Part shown: positions 34,701 to 42,416 of the stretch, piece by piece
How positions within the stretch are numbered: position 1 is the first letter of the stretch
How the letters are laid out: every line of letters starts with the position of its first letter
Assembly (NCBI RefSeq): GCF_003600685.1
Contig: NZ_CP032084.1
Span: 5,580,001-5,644,000, forward strand
Source of the DNA: Achromobacter sp. B7
GTDB taxonomy: Bacteria > Pseudomonadota > Gammaproteobacteria > Burkholderiales > Burkholderiaceae_B
Direction: 5' to 3'
Length of the DNA stretch: 64,000 nt
Made by a program: the position numbers and the translations under genes
Notes under the pieces: model-generated
The model's input: the letters and a program-made list of their open reading frames with translations, nothing else
Database searches by the model: none
Told to the model about the DNA's origin: nothing

Positions 34701-34928
34701 GTGCTGTCGTCGGGCGCCGGTTCCGAAATGCGTCATGCGATGGGCGTGGCGGTGTTCTTCGGGATGTTGGGCGTGACGCTGTTCGGCCTGTTCCTGACGC
34801 CGGTGTTCTACGTGCTGCTGCGTTCGCTGGGTGGCAAGCCGCTGCACTCGGCGTCCCAGCATGAAGCGCCGGAGTGCGCGCCGCACATCGACCCGCATGC
34901 GCCGCCCGCCCCGCAGACTCACGCATAA
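31713..34928 (+). CDS. RND multidrug efflux pump, inner-membrane subunit (MexF-like)
   Basis: This 1071-residue proton-driven HAE1-type transporter has twelve TM segments in two halves and two large periplasmic loops. The opening MNISKFFIDRPIFAGVL and QLPISEYPEVVPPSVVVRA are close to MexF. TM4 has the proton-relay pair Asp410-Asp411 in GIVVDDAIVVVENVERN, and TM10 has GLSAKNAILIVEFARE with the relay Lys. MexF-type pumps export chloramphenicol, fluoroquinolones and trimethoprim, so a similar range is expected. A very long minus-strand frame across this gene is a codon-bias artefact. Confidence 0.95.
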   Translation: MNISKFFIDRPIFAGVLSILVLLAGLLAMFQLPISEYPEVVPPSVVVRAQYPGANPKVIAETVASPLEESINGVEDMLYMQSQANSDGNLTLTVNFKLGVDPDKAQQLVQNRVSQALPRLPPDVQRLGVTTAKSSPTLTLVVHLISPNDRYDITYLRNYAILNVKDRLARITGVGEVTVWGSGNYSMRVWLDPQKVAQRGMTASEVVAAIREQNVQVAAGVIGASPTQGDVPLQLNVNARGRLQSEEEFRDIILKTSSDGAVTHLSDVARVELDAQEYGLRSLLDNKQAVGMGIMQSPGANALDVSSKVRAAMAELSQDFPPGVEYRIEYDPTQFVRSSIEAVVHTLLEAIALVVLVVILFLQTWRASIIPLLAVPVSIVGTFALLLVFGYSINALSLFGMVLAIGIVVDDAIVVVENVERNIAAGLSPRDATYRAMREVSGPIIAIALTLCAVFVPLAFMTGLTGQFYKQFAMTIAISTVISAFNSLTLSPALSALLLKSHHDKQDWLTRGMNRVFGRFFNWFNNMFGRASESYGTGVSSVIRRKAGAMGVYAVLVAATIGVSYLVPGGFVPAQDKQYLIGFTQLPNGASLDRTEAVIRRMSDIALKEPGVQSAIAFPGLSINGFTNSSSAGIVFVTLKPFDERKGAELSGNAIAASLNQKFAAIQDSFIAVFPPPPVMGLGTLGGFKLQLEDRAALGYAELDKAKQAFLEKARQTPELGPAFSSYEINVPQLDVDLDRVKAKQLGVPVTEVFDTMQIYLGSMYVNDFNRFGRVFQVRAQADAQFRAHADDILQLKTRNAAGDMVPLSSLVTVNQTFGPEMVVRYNGYTAADINGGPAPGFSSDQAQAAAERVAAETLPRGVKFEWTDLTYQQILAGNAGLWVFPISVLLVFLVLAALYESLTLPLAVILIVPMSILAALTGVYLTGNDNNIFTQIGLMVLVGLSAKNAILIVEFARELEMSGRTPLEAAIEASRLRLRPILMTSIAFIMGVVPLVLSSGAGSEMRHAMGVAVFFGMLGVTLFGLFLTPVFYVLLRSLGGKPLHSASQHEAPECAPHIDPHAPPAPQTHA

Positions 34929-35000
34929 AGCAGGCAGACCCACAGAGAAGCCAGCGCGCCCTGCCCCAGCGGGCGGGGCGCGCGACAAAGAGAATTCATC

Positions 35001-36479
35001 ATGATCCAAAGACTGACCCGCGGTTCCGCCCTGCTTGCCGTCCTGCTTGTGCTGGCCGGCTGCGCGGTGGGCCCCACCTACGAAAAGCCGTCCGCCGCCG
35101 CGCCGGCGGCGTTCAAGGAAGCCGCCCTGCCCGCGTCCGAGGCCGGCACCTGGAAGCCCGCTGAACCGTCCGAAGACGCGTTGCGCGGCGCCTGGTGGAA
35201 GGTATTCGGCGACGACGGCCTGAATCAATTGCAGGAAGAAGCGCATCAGGCCAACCAGAACCTGCAAGCGGCCGCTGCGCGCCTGGCGCAGTCGCGCGCG
35301 CTGCAACGCGAAGCCCGCGCCGGCTTCTTCCCGACGCTGGACGCGGCCTTTGGCCCCAACCGCCAGCGCCCGTCCGCCGTGTCGCAAGGCTTGCCCGATG
35401 GCACGTCGACCAGCCCCGTGACGACGTGGCGAGCGCAAGGCGCGGTGTCGTACGAGGCCGACCTGTTCGGTCGCGTGGCATCCACCGCCGACGCCGCCAC
35501 GGCCGACGCGCAGCAAAGCGAGGCGCTGTACCGCTCGGTGCTGCTGGCCTTGCAGGCTGACGTGGCCACCACGTATTTCCTGGTGCGCGAACAGGACGCC
35601 GAATCGCAGCTGTATCGCCAGACCGTCAAGCTGCGTACCGACACGCTGCAACTGATCCAGCGCCGCTACGACGCGGGCGACATCAGCGAACTGGACCTGG
35701 CACGCGCCAAGGCCGAGCTGGCATCCGCGCAATCGGAAGCGCTGGGCATCGACCGCCGCCGCGCCGCCGCCGAACATGCGCTGGCCGTGTTGCTGGGCCG
35801 CGCACCGTCCGACTTCACGATGCCGCCGCAGCCCATCCAGAAGGTGGCGCTGTCGATTCCCGCCGGCCTGCCGTCCACGCTGCTGGAACGCCGCCCGGAC
35901 ATCGCCGCCGCCGAACGCGCCATGGCCGCCGCCAATGCCCGCGTGGGCGCGGCCAAGTCCGCGTTCTTCCCGCGCCTGGACATCACCGGTGCCTTTGGCT
36001 ATGAATCGTCCGACCTGGGCAACCTGTTCCAGTGGTCCAGCCGCACGTTCCTGTTGGGTCCGCTGGTGGGCGCCGCGTTGTCGATGCCGATCTTTGACGG
36101 CGGCCGCCGCCAGGCCGGCCTGGACCGCGCCCGCGCCGTTTACGAAGAAGACGTGGCCGTGTATCGCCAAACGGTGCTGAACGCCTTCCGCGAGGTTGAA
36201 GACAACCTGGCCAACCTGCGCATCCTGGCCGACCAGACCAAGGCGCAAGACGCCGCCGTCGACGCCTCGGCGCGCGCCGCCAAGCTGTCGCACACGCAGT
36301 ACCGCGAAGGCTCGATCAGCTATCTGGACGTGATCGAAGCCGACCGCAGCGTGCTGCTGCAACAACGCGTTGCCGTGCAACTTAGCGGTGAACAGGCGCG
36401 GTCGGCAGTGGAACTGATCCGTGCCATCGGCGGCGGCTGGGACAACCCAGTGCCGGCGGACACGGTCGCATCGCGCTAA
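35001..36479 (+). CDS. Outer-membrane efflux channel lipoprotein (OprN/NodT family)
   Basis: This 492-residue TolC-like channel has a lipoprotein signal (LLAVLLVLAGC, acylated Cys at about residue 21, followed by the family phrase AVGPTYEKP). The two repeated OEP domains show WWKVFGDDGLNQLQEEAHQA, LYRQTVKLRTDTLQLIQRRY, DAGDISELDLARAKAEL and LERRPDIAAAERAMAAANA, all typical of NodT channels. It trimerises in the outer membrane to complete the pump. It is the last gene of the operon and is followed by a strong terminator hairpin. Confidence 0.94.
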   Translation: MIQRLTRGSALLAVLLVLAGCAVGPTYEKPSAAAPAAFKEAALPASEAGTWKPAEPSEDALRGAWWKVFGDDGLNQLQEEAHQANQNLQAAAARLAQSRALQREARAGFFPTLDAAFGPNRQRPSAVSQGLPDGTSTSPVTTWRAQGAVSYEADLFGRVASTADAATADAQQSEALYRSVLLALQADVATTYFLVREQDAESQLYRQTVKLRTDTLQLIQRRYDAGDISELDLARAKAELASAQSEALGIDRRRAAAEHALAVLLGRAPSDFTMPPQPIQKVALSIPAGLPSTLLERRPDIAAAERAMAAANARVGAAKSAFFPRLDITGAFGYESSDLGNLFQWSSRTFLLGPLVGAALSMPIFDGGRRQAGLDRARAVYEEDVAVYRQTVLNAFREVEDNLANLRILADQTKAQDAAVDASARAAKLSHTQYREGSISYLDVIEADRSVLLQQRVAVQLSGEQARSAVELIRAIGGGWDNPVPADTVASR

Positions 36480-36610
36480 GGCGCTAAGGCGCTAGGTCGC
36501 TAAGCCGGCAAGCCGACAAGGCGGGGATGCCCGCCGCGCCAGGCCCGGGCGCGGGGCGCAGAGCGCCTGGTGTCAAGCGCCTGGTCTCCGTTGCCTGGAT
36601 GCCTATGCAA

Positions 36611-36652
36611 GCCATCACGGTGCCCGTCACCGATGATGGCTTATTTGTTTTG
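36611..36652 (+). terminator. Intrinsic terminator of the RND operon
   Basis: GCCATCACGGTG-cccgt-CACCGATGATGGC (36611-36640) forms a 12-pair stem with one bulged A, followed by ttatttgtttt (36641-36651). It terminates the plus-strand operon about 130 bp after the channel gene. The T-rich part overlaps the 3' end of the convergent membrane-protein gene. Confidence 0.75.
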
Positions 36653-37198
36653 GCCGTGGCCGCCCGCCACCACGCGCAGCGCCACGCGATATCCCGCGAA
36701 CACGTAGAACGCGGCGCTGTTCACCACCAGCCACGCGCCCAAGCCGCCCAGCAGCGCCACCACCGGCCCCACGGCGCGCACGCCGCCCAGCGCCCAGGCG
36801 GCAAGGCCCATCGCGCCAATCGCGATCAGCGCCAGCACCAGCCGCCTGATCAGCACCAGGCCCGCGCACTTGCCGGCCATCACCATCACCACGCCAATCG
36901 CCAACGCCAGCGCCGTACCCGCGCAAACCGCCACCAGCGCAAACGCGGCCAGCGCCGCGCCCGCGGATCGCAGCAGCAGGCTCAACACTTCGATCCCGAC
37001 GCCCAGCCCGCCCGTCATCACCAACACCGACAACACCAGCGGCGACCACATGCCGGGCGGCACGCGGCGCGCGTCCATGTCGGCCACAAAGCGATGCATG
37101 GCCGTCGATGCGGCCGGGTCGCCGGAGCCCGCCAGCGCGGCCTCCACCTTGCGGCACTGCGCGATCAACGCTGTCAGCCCCGCGCCCGGCGCTGTCAT
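36641..37198 (-). CDS. Small membrane protein coupled to the LysR gene
   Basis: This is a 185-residue protein with about four hydrophobic segments (LVLSVLVMTGGLGVGIEVLS, AALAAFALVAVCAGTALAL, GLVLIRRLVLALIAIGAMGL, LGAWLVVNSAAFYVFAGYRV). The cytoplasmic N-terminus carries a short helix (LTALIAQCRKVEAAL). I do not recognise the family. Its ATG (37198-37196) shares one base with the LysR stop codon (TGATG), so translation is coupled to the regulator. It could be a signalling partner or simply a passenger of that transcript. Confidence 0.7.
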   Translation of the reverse strand: MTAPGAGLTALIAQCRKVEAALAGSGDPAASTAMHRFVADMDARRVPPGMWSPLVLSVLVMTGGLGVGIEVLSLLLRSAGAALAAFALVAVCAGTALALAIGVVMVMAGKCAGLVLIRRLVLALIAIGAMGLAAWALGGVRAVGPVVALLGGLGAWLVVNSAAFYVFAGYRVALRVVAGGHGQNK

Positions 37199-38133
37199 CA
37201 AAGCCTCGTCACACCGGGTGCGTGTTCGGCCACCGTGTTGCGCAGCGCCGCCATCGCCTCTTGCACGGCCATCGGGCGGAACGCGTCTTCGCGCCAGTAC
37301 ATCGCCACCGAACCAAAGCCCGACAAGCGCACGGGGATGATGCGCATCGCGCGCATCTGCGAAAAGCGCAGCGCCGCGCGATGCGAGGCAACGCTGATCA
37401 TGTCGCTGTTGTTGATCAGCGTGAGGTTGATGGTCACGGAGTTCGATTCCACGTGATCGGCGGGCGGGGCCTGGCCGGCGGCCGCCAGCGCCGCGTCCAC
37501 CGCATTGCGGATCGGCGTGCCCTTGGGCCAGAGAATCCAGCGGTACGACAGCAGGTCCGGCCAACTGGGTTGTTCAATGGCAAACAGCGGATGGCGCGGG
37601 CGCGCCACCAGGTGGATGGGCTCCAGGTACAAGGCTTCAAAGCGAATGGCCGGGTCGTGATGTTCAGGCGCCGAGCGGCCCACCACGATATCCAGATCCC
37701 CTTGCGCCAGCTGCGCCAGCAGGCGGTCGGTAGTGCCTTCGACCAGTTTCACGCGCGCTTGCGGCATGCGTTCCAACAGCTTCATCACGGCCAGCGGCAC
37801 GGTGTCGGAAGCGGACGCGCCGGATGCCCCGATCACCACCCGGCCCCCGCCGCCTTCGCGCAGCGCGGCCATGTCGGCGCCCGCGCGGTCCAGCTGCGCT
37901 TCCAGCCGCTGCGCATGCGCAATCAGCACGTCGCCATGCGGCGTGGGCCGCAGCCCGCGCGCGTGGCGCTCGAACAGCGGCAGGCCGATGTCGTCTTCCA
38001 GGTCTTTCAGCCACTTCGACAGCCCGGGCTGCGTCGTGTTCAGCATGGCCGCCGAATGGCTGATGTTGCGGGTCTGCGCCAGACTTAACAGCATCTTCAG
38101 GTTGCGCAGCCGCAGGCGATGGGTCCAGTCCAT
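37198..38133 (-). CDS. LysR-family regulator of the 3-hydroxybenzoate/gentisate operon
   Basis: This 311-residue LysR protein has its helix-turn-helix at about residues 8-68 (LRNLKMLLSLAQTRNISHSA, TTQPGLSKWLKDLEDDIGLP). The effector domain has RVVIGASGASASDTVPLAV and a C-terminal lobe ending in VAMYWREDAFRPM. It is divergent from the gentisate dioxygenase gene, the same arrangement as mhbR with the mhb genes of Klebsiella. It is probably the activator that responds to 3-hydroxybenzoate or gentisate. Confidence 0.87.
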   Translation of the reverse strand: MDWTHRLRLRNLKMLLSLAQTRNISHSAAMLNTTQPGLSKWLKDLEDDIGLPLFERHARGLRPTPHGDVLIAHAQRLEAQLDRAGADMAALREGGGGRVVIGASGASASDTVPLAVMKLLERMPQARVKLVEGTTDRLLAQLAQGDLDIVVGRSAPEHHDPAIRFEALYLEPIHLVARPRHPLFAIEQPSWPDLLSYRWILWPKGTPIRNAVDAALAAAGQAPPADHVESNSVTINLTLINNSDMISVASHRAALRFSQMRAMRIIPVRLSGFGSVAMYWREDAFRPMAVQEAMAALRNTVAEHAPGVTRL

Positions 38134-38174
38134 GCAGGCCCTCGTGCGTGGGAGGTTGTCTCGTATGTATATAT

Positions 38175-38193
38175 TTATTCGTATGGATAATAA
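38175..38193. promoter_or_regulatory. AT-rich inverted repeat in the LysR/gentisate divergent promoter
   Basis: TTATT (38175-38179), 9-bp spacer, AATAA (38189-38193) lies in a 60-bp AT-rich patch between the divergent LysR and gentisate dioxygenase genes. It lies 42-60 bp upstream of the LysR ATG, consistent with a LysR site. The assignment is weak. Confidence 0.35.
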
Positions 38194-38315
38194 GATAATT
38201 TCATTTCAAAACACATAGCTGCGTACGCATAATCGTCTTCGAATCTGGACCAGCCGCGAACCACGTGGCGGCCACCTGTAGAAGCCGGCTTCAGCCGGAC
38301 ATACCGGAGACAAAC

Positions 38316-39416
38316 ATGCCCGACGGCCACACCCCCGGCGCACACCCCAGCGCAAACCCGGACGCACACCCCGACGCACACCCCAGCGCCGACCGTGCGC
38401 AGTACTACGCGCGCATCGCCAAGAAACATATGGCTCCGCTGTGGGAGTCCCTGCATAACCTGGTGCCCCGCCAGCCCTCGCCGCGCTGCGTACCCGCCCT
38501 GTGGAAATACGACGATGTGCGTGACGACGTCATGGCGTCCGGCTCGTTGATTAGCGCCGAAGAAGCCGTGCGGCGCGTCCTGATCCTGGAAAACCCCGGC
38601 CTGCCCGGGCAAGCCAGCATCACGCAAAGCCTGTACGCCGGGCTGCAACTGATCTTGCCGGGTGAAGTGGCGCCCAGCCACCGCCACACGCAGTCGGCAC
38701 TGCGTTTCATCGTGGAAGGGCGCGGCGCCTACACCGCCGTCAACGGCGAACGCACCACCATGCACCCGGGCGACTTCATCATCACGCCGTCCTGGACCTG
38801 GCACGACCACGGCAATGCCGACACCGTTGAAGGCGGCGAACCGGTCGTCTGGCTGGACGGCCTGGACATTCCGCTGCTGCGCTTTCTGGATGCGGGCTTT
38901 GCCGAAAACTATCCGCAGGCCGCGCAGCCCGTGACGCGTCCAGAAGGCGACAGCATGGCGCGCTTCGGGCACAACATGGCGCCGGTGCGCCACCAAGCCA
39001 CCAGCGGCACATCGCCCATCTTCAACTACCCCTACGAACGCAGCCGCGAGGCGCTGGACGCGCTGTATCGCCATGGCGAGCTTGACCCTTGGGACGGCGT
39101 GAAGCTGCGCTACCTGAACCCGGCCACGGGCGGCTACCCCATGCCGACGATGGCCACGTTCATGCAGCTGCTGCCGGCGGGCTTCCAGGGCAAGGCGTAT
39201 CGCAGCACCGATTCCACCGTGTACAGCGTGGTGGAAGGCCGGGGCATCGCGCGTATCGGCGATGAAGAATTCCACTTCGGTCCGCGAGACGTGTTCGTCG
39301 CGCCGTCGTGGATGCCGGTGCAGTTGGCCGCGCTGGATGACGCCACGCTGTTCAGCTATTCCGACCGCCCGGTGCAGGACGCGCTGGGCGTGTGGCGCGA
39401 AGAACGCATCGGCTGA
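38316..39416 (+). CDS. Gentisate 1,2-dioxygenase
   Basis: This 366-residue bicupin Fe(II) enzyme cleaves the ring of gentisate to maleylpyruvate. The N-terminal cupin holds the metal-binding H-x-H in [16 protein letters not shown] and the third His in SWTWHDHGN. The C-terminal cupin is visible at [15 protein letters not shown]. The first residues are a His/Pro/Asp-rich repeat ([10 protein letters not shown]) not usually present. ATG 38316 with GGAGA five bases upstream is clearly better than the GTG-type start at 38265. It is first in the aromatic catabolic operon (mhbD/nagI counterpart). Confidence 0.93.
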   Translation: MPDGHTPGAHPSANPDAHPDAHPSADRAQYYARIAKKHMAPLWESLHNLVPRQPSPRCVPALWKYDDVRDDVMASGSLISAEEAVRRVLILENPGLPGQASITQSLYAGLQLILPGEVAPSHRHTQSALRFIVEGRGAYTAVNGERTTMHPGDFIITPSWTWHDHGNADTVEGGEPVVWLDGLDIPLLRFLDAGFAENYPQAAQPVTRPEGDSMARFGHNMAPVRHQATSGTSPIFNYPYERSREALDALYRHGELDPWDGVKLRYLNPATGGYPMPTMATFMQLLPAGFQGKAYRSTDSTVYSVVEGRGIARIGDEEFHFGPRDVFVAPSWMPVQLAALDDATLFSYSDRPVQDALGVWREERIG

Positions 39417-39566
39417 TCCCGGGCGCGCGGTGCCAGCGCAGTGCAAGCGCGGTGATTGCGCAGTGGGGTTTGAACCCTGCGCCTTGCGCTTTGCATTTCC
39501 GTTGCATCCCCTTTGCGTTTCCCTTTTCCCTTTTTTCTTTCCCCTTCCGTCTTTCCAGGGTGATTC

Positions 39567-40265
39567 ATGCCTTTCGTGTTTGCTCCCCCCGCGCCCGCTG
39601 CCGTGCCCATCGCCGGCAGCCTGGACACGTTTCCCGTACGCCGCGTCTACTGCGTCGGCCGCAACTACGCCGCCCATGCGCGCGAGATGGGCTTTGACCC
39701 CGACCGCGAACCGCCCTTCTTCTTCTGCAAGCCCGCCGACGCCGTCGTGCCGGTCGCAGAGGGCCAGACGCTGAGCCTGCCCTACCCACCCGAAACCGCC
39801 AACCTGCATTACGAAATCGAACTCGTCGCGGCCATTGGCCAAGGCGGCGCCGACATTGCCGTGGACGACGCGCACAAACATGTCTGGGGCTACGCCGTGG
39901 GCCTGGACATGACGCGCCGCGACCTGCAAATGAAAATGCGCGAAGCCGGCCGCCCGTGGGAATTGGGCAAGGCATTCGACCGCAGCGCGCCCATCGGACC
40001 GCTGCATCCGGCGGCATCGAGCAGCGGCATCGAACACGCCGGCATCTGGCTACAGGTCAACGGCACCGACAAGCAACGCAGCGACATCGGCAAGCTGATC
40101 TGGTCTGTGGCCGAGACCGTGGCCTACCTGTCCCGCTACTTCCGGCTGGAGCCGGGCGACCTGATCTACACCGGCACACCCGAAGGCGTCGGCCCCGTCG
40201 TGCGCGGCGACCAGATGCTGGGCGGCGTGGATGGGCTGGGCACACTCAGCGTAAAGATGGTCTGA
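39567..40265 (+). CDS. Fumarylpyruvate hydrolase (FAH family)
   Basis: This 232-residue fumarylacetoacetate hydrolase-fold protein cleaves fumarylpyruvate to fumarate and pyruvate, the last step of the gentisate pathway. Seen are the opening [18 protein letters not shown], the metal ligands in [11 protein letters not shown] (two Glu) and [10 protein letters not shown] (Asp), the Lys in WELGKAFD, and the end [11 protein letters not shown]. The family also includes acylpyruvases, but the operon makes the role clear. A pyrimidine-rich tract precedes the gene (39500-39555). Confidence 0.92.
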   Translation: MPFVFAPPAPAAVPIAGSLDTFPVRRVYCVGRNYAAHAREMGFDPDREPPFFFCKPADAVVPVAEGQTLSLPYPPETANLHYEIELVAAIGQGGADIAVDDAHKHVWGYAVGLDMTRRDLQMKMREAGRPWELGKAFDRSAPIGPLHPAASSSGIEHAGIWLQVNGTDKQRSDIGKLIWSVAETVAYLSRYFRLEPGDLIYTGTPEGVGPVVRGDQMLGGVDGLGTLSVKMV

Positions 40266-40277
40266 CCAGGAGGCCAC

Positions 40278-40916
40278 ATGCAACTGCACAGCTTTTTCAA
40301 TAGCTCTACGTCGTACCGCGTGCGCATCGCGCTGGCGCTCAAGGGCCTGCCCTACCACTACGCGCCCGTGAACCTGCGCAAGCAGGAACAGCGCGCGCCC
40401 GACTACGTTGCGCAGAACCCGTCGGCCGGCGTGCCGCTGCTGACCGATGGCGACGTCCAGTTGTCGCAGTCGCTTGCCATCATCGACTACCTGGACGCCA
40501 CGCATCCCACGCCGCGCCTGATCCCCACCGATACCCTGGCGCGCGCCCGCGTGCTGGAACTGGCGGCTGCCATCTCGTGCGATATCCATCCCGTCAACAA
40601 CATGCGCATCCTGCGCTACCTGCAAGACGTGCTGGGCGCAACCGACGCGCAAAAGAACGACTGGTACCACCACTGGATCAAGGAGGGCCTGGGCGCGGTC
40701 GAGCAATTGCTGGCGCGCCACGGCCAGGGTGCGTATTGCTTTGGTGACGCGCCCACGCTGGCCGATTGCTGCCTGGTGCCGCAAGTGGCCAATGCGCAGC
40801 GGATGGGCTGCGACCTGTCGCCATATGCCCGCATCCTGCGCGTTTACGACCACTGCAACGCGCAACCCGCCTTCCAGCAAGCCGCGCCCGCGCGTCAACC
40901 CGACTACACGCAATGA
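40278..40916 (+). CDS. Maleylpyruvate isomerase (zeta-class GST fold, NagL-like)
   Basis: This 212-residue glutathione S-transferase-like isomerase converts maleylpyruvate to fumarylpyruvate with glutathione as cofactor. The N-terminal thioredoxin domain has the zeta motif NSSTSYRVRIALALKGLP. The helical domain has CDIHPVNNMRILRYLQ and FGDAPTLADCCLVPQV, the same phrases as in NagL of Ralstonia. The start is 12 nt after the hydrolase stop, and the stop overlaps the next gene by 4 nt, so the three are one transcription unit. Confidence 0.93.
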   Translation: MQLHSFFNSSTSYRVRIALALKGLPYHYAPVNLRKQEQRAPDYVAQNPSAGVPLLTDGDVQLSQSLAIIDYLDATHPTPRLIPTDTLARARVLELAAAISCDIHPVNNMRILRYLQDVLGATDAQKNDWYHHWIKEGLGAVEQLLARHGQGAYCFGDAPTLADCCLVPQVANAQRMGCDLSPYARILRVYDHCNAQPAFQQAAPARQPDYTQ

Positions 40917-41302
40917 CCAAGCCCATGCAAGAGCCCGACACCCAAGGCGCGCCCCTGCGCGAATACACCGACCCCGCCTACCAGCCGCTGTGCGCCACGC
41001 TGGCCGATGTGCGCGCCAACATCGATCGCCTGGACGACGAGATCGTCCGCTTGATCGCCGAGCGCGCGATGTACGTGAAAGATGCCGCGCGCTTCAAGCG
41101 CGACGCCTTCCAGGTCAGCGCACCCGCGCGTCAGGCGCAGGTCTTTGACAAGGCGCGCGCGCTGGCCACGCGCCACAACCGCGGCTTTGCCAACCTGGAA
41201 CAGGTGGTGGACGCGACGTATCGCGCAATGGTCGCCGCCTTCATCGCCAACGAACAAACCTATTTCAACACCACGAAAAACGTGGGAGACACGCATGACT
41301 AA
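40913..41302 (+). CDS. Chorismate mutase-fold protein, PchB (isochorismate pyruvate lyase)-like
   Basis: This is a 129-residue AroQ-fold protein. The stretch LADVRANIDRLDDEIVRLIA, then ERAMYVKDAARFK, follows PchB closely. Arg34, Arg51 and Lys62 keep the exact spacing of the PchB catalytic residues Arg14, Arg31 and Lys42, and a Gln in NEQTYF stands where PchB has Gln90. PchB makes salicylate from isochorismate and has side chorismate mutase activity. A biosynthetic pericyclic enzyme inside a degradative operon is odd. It overlaps the isomerase (ATGA) and the next gene (8 nt), so it is translated with them. The true substrate is unknown. Confidence 0.82.
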   Translation: MTKPMQEPDTQGAPLREYTDPAYQPLCATLADVRANIDRLDDEIVRLIAERAMYVKDAARFKRDAFQVSAPARQAQVFDKARALATRHNRGFANLEQVVDATYRAMVAAFIANEQTYFNTTKNVGDTHD

Positions 41303-42302
41303 GTTGTTGCCCCAACGCCTGACGCGCGCATTGGGCCGGGGCCTGATGGGTCTGTTGGCCCTGTCCGCCGCCGCGCCGCTGACGTCCGCCCAGGCAGCCG
41401 ATGCCTGGCCCGCCCAACCGCTCAAGGCCATCGTGCCCTTTGGGCCCGGGTCCAGCCCGGACCAGGTGGCGCGCATTGTCGGCGAGAAGGCCGGCGCCAT
41501 CCTGGGGCAAACCATCGTCATTGAAAACAAGCCCGGCGCCAGCGGCAACATCGGCACCTTCGCCATCGCTAACGCCAAGCCCGACGGCCACACCTTCGGC
41601 GTGTCCATCACCGGCCCGCTGGTGAACAACACCTTGTTGTTCGACAAGCTGCCCTATGCGCCCGCCACCGATTTGTCGCCGCTGACGCTGGCCGTGCATC
41701 AGCCCAACGTGCTGGTGGTGCCCGCGTCCGCCGGCATCGCCAACGTGGGGCAACTGCTGGAGGCGTTGAAGAAGAATCCGGACAAGTACAACTTCCCGTC
41801 GCCGGGCGCCGGCACGGTGTCGCACCTGGCCGTTGAACTGCTGCTGCAACAGATCGGTGCGCGCGCCACGCACGTGCCCTATCCGTCGTCGCCCGCCGCG
41901 TTGACGTCGCTGTTGTCGGGCGACACGCAGTTTGCCGCGCTGCCGCCCATTGCCGTCATGCCGATGGTGAAAGACGGCCGCTTGAAGGCGCTGGCGGTGA
42001 CGTCGTCCAAGCGTTCTGCCTTGCTGCCCGACATTCCGACCTTGGCGGAAGTGGGCGTGCCGGGCATTGAGGGGTCGGCATGGATCGGCTTCGTGGTGTC
42101 GTCCAAGGTGCCGGCCGACATTCAGAAAAAGCTGTCGGATGCGTTGATCCAGGCCATACGCGACCCGGAAGTCGCCAAGCGGCTCCAAGCGCAATTCATG
42201 GACCCGGTGGGCAGCACGCCCGCTGAGTTTCGCGCCTACATGGACGACGAGCTCAGGCGCTGGGAACCGCTGATCAAGAAGCTGGGCATCAAGGGCCAGT
42301 AA
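41295..42302 (+). CDS. Bug-family tripartite tricarboxylate transporter receptor
   Basis: This 335-residue periplasmic binding protein (TctC/Bug) has a signal peptide (GLLALSAAAPLTSAQAAD) and the family phrases AWPAQPLKAIVPFGPGSSPD, IVIENKPGASGNIGTFAIA and KALAVTSSKRSALLPDIPTL. Bug proteins bind carboxylates, often aromatic acids, through water-mediated contacts. No TctA/TctB membrane partners are nearby, as is usual for orphan Bugs in this family. Its place within the operon suggests it binds 3-hydroxybenzoate, gentisate or a related acid. Confidence 0.92.
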   Translation: MTKLLPQRLTRALGRGLMGLLALSAAAPLTSAQAADAWPAQPLKAIVPFGPGSSPDQVARIVGEKAGAILGQTIVIENKPGASGNIGTFAIANAKPDGHTFGVSITGPLVNNTLLFDKLPYAPATDLSPLTLAVHQPNVLVVPASAGIANVGQLLEALKKNPDKYNFPSPGAGTVSHLAVELLLQQIGARATHVPYPSSPAALTSLLSGDTQFAALPPIAVMPMVKDGRLKALAVTSSKRSALLPDIPTLAEVGVPGIEGSAWIGFVVSSKVPADIQKKLSDALIQAIRDPEVAKRLQAQFMDPVGSTPAEFRAYMDDELRRWEPLIKKLGIKGQ

Positions 42303-42311
42303 GCGGTAATT

Positions 42312-42386
42312 CGTGGCGCACCGCAGGGTGGCGAACCGCAGGGTGGCGCACCGCTTGGTGGCGCAACGCAGGGTGGCGCACCGCGC
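42312..42386. repeat. 15-bp tandem repeat, 5 copies, between two operon genes
   Basis: Five consecutive units of ggtggcgcaccgcag (with one to two changes each) fill most of the 114-bp gap between the Bug gene and the FAD oxidoreductase gene. The rest of the operon has short or negative spacing, so this gap and its repeats are unusual and may lower expression downstream. Confidence 0.88.
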
Positions 42387-42416
42387 CGCGCAGCAATACA
42401 AGCAAGGAGAATCTCG

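Noticed and set aside
31722..36380. Minus-strand open frame of 1552 codons across the RND and channel genes
   Set aside because: It is the mirror of strongly biased coding sequence on the plus strand. Its translation is His/Arg/Gly-rich with no domain, and it has no ribosome site.
38175..40037. Minus-strand open frame of 620 codons opposite the gentisate genes
   Set aside because: The plus-strand genes have catalytic motifs and good ribosome sites. The minus translation matches no family.
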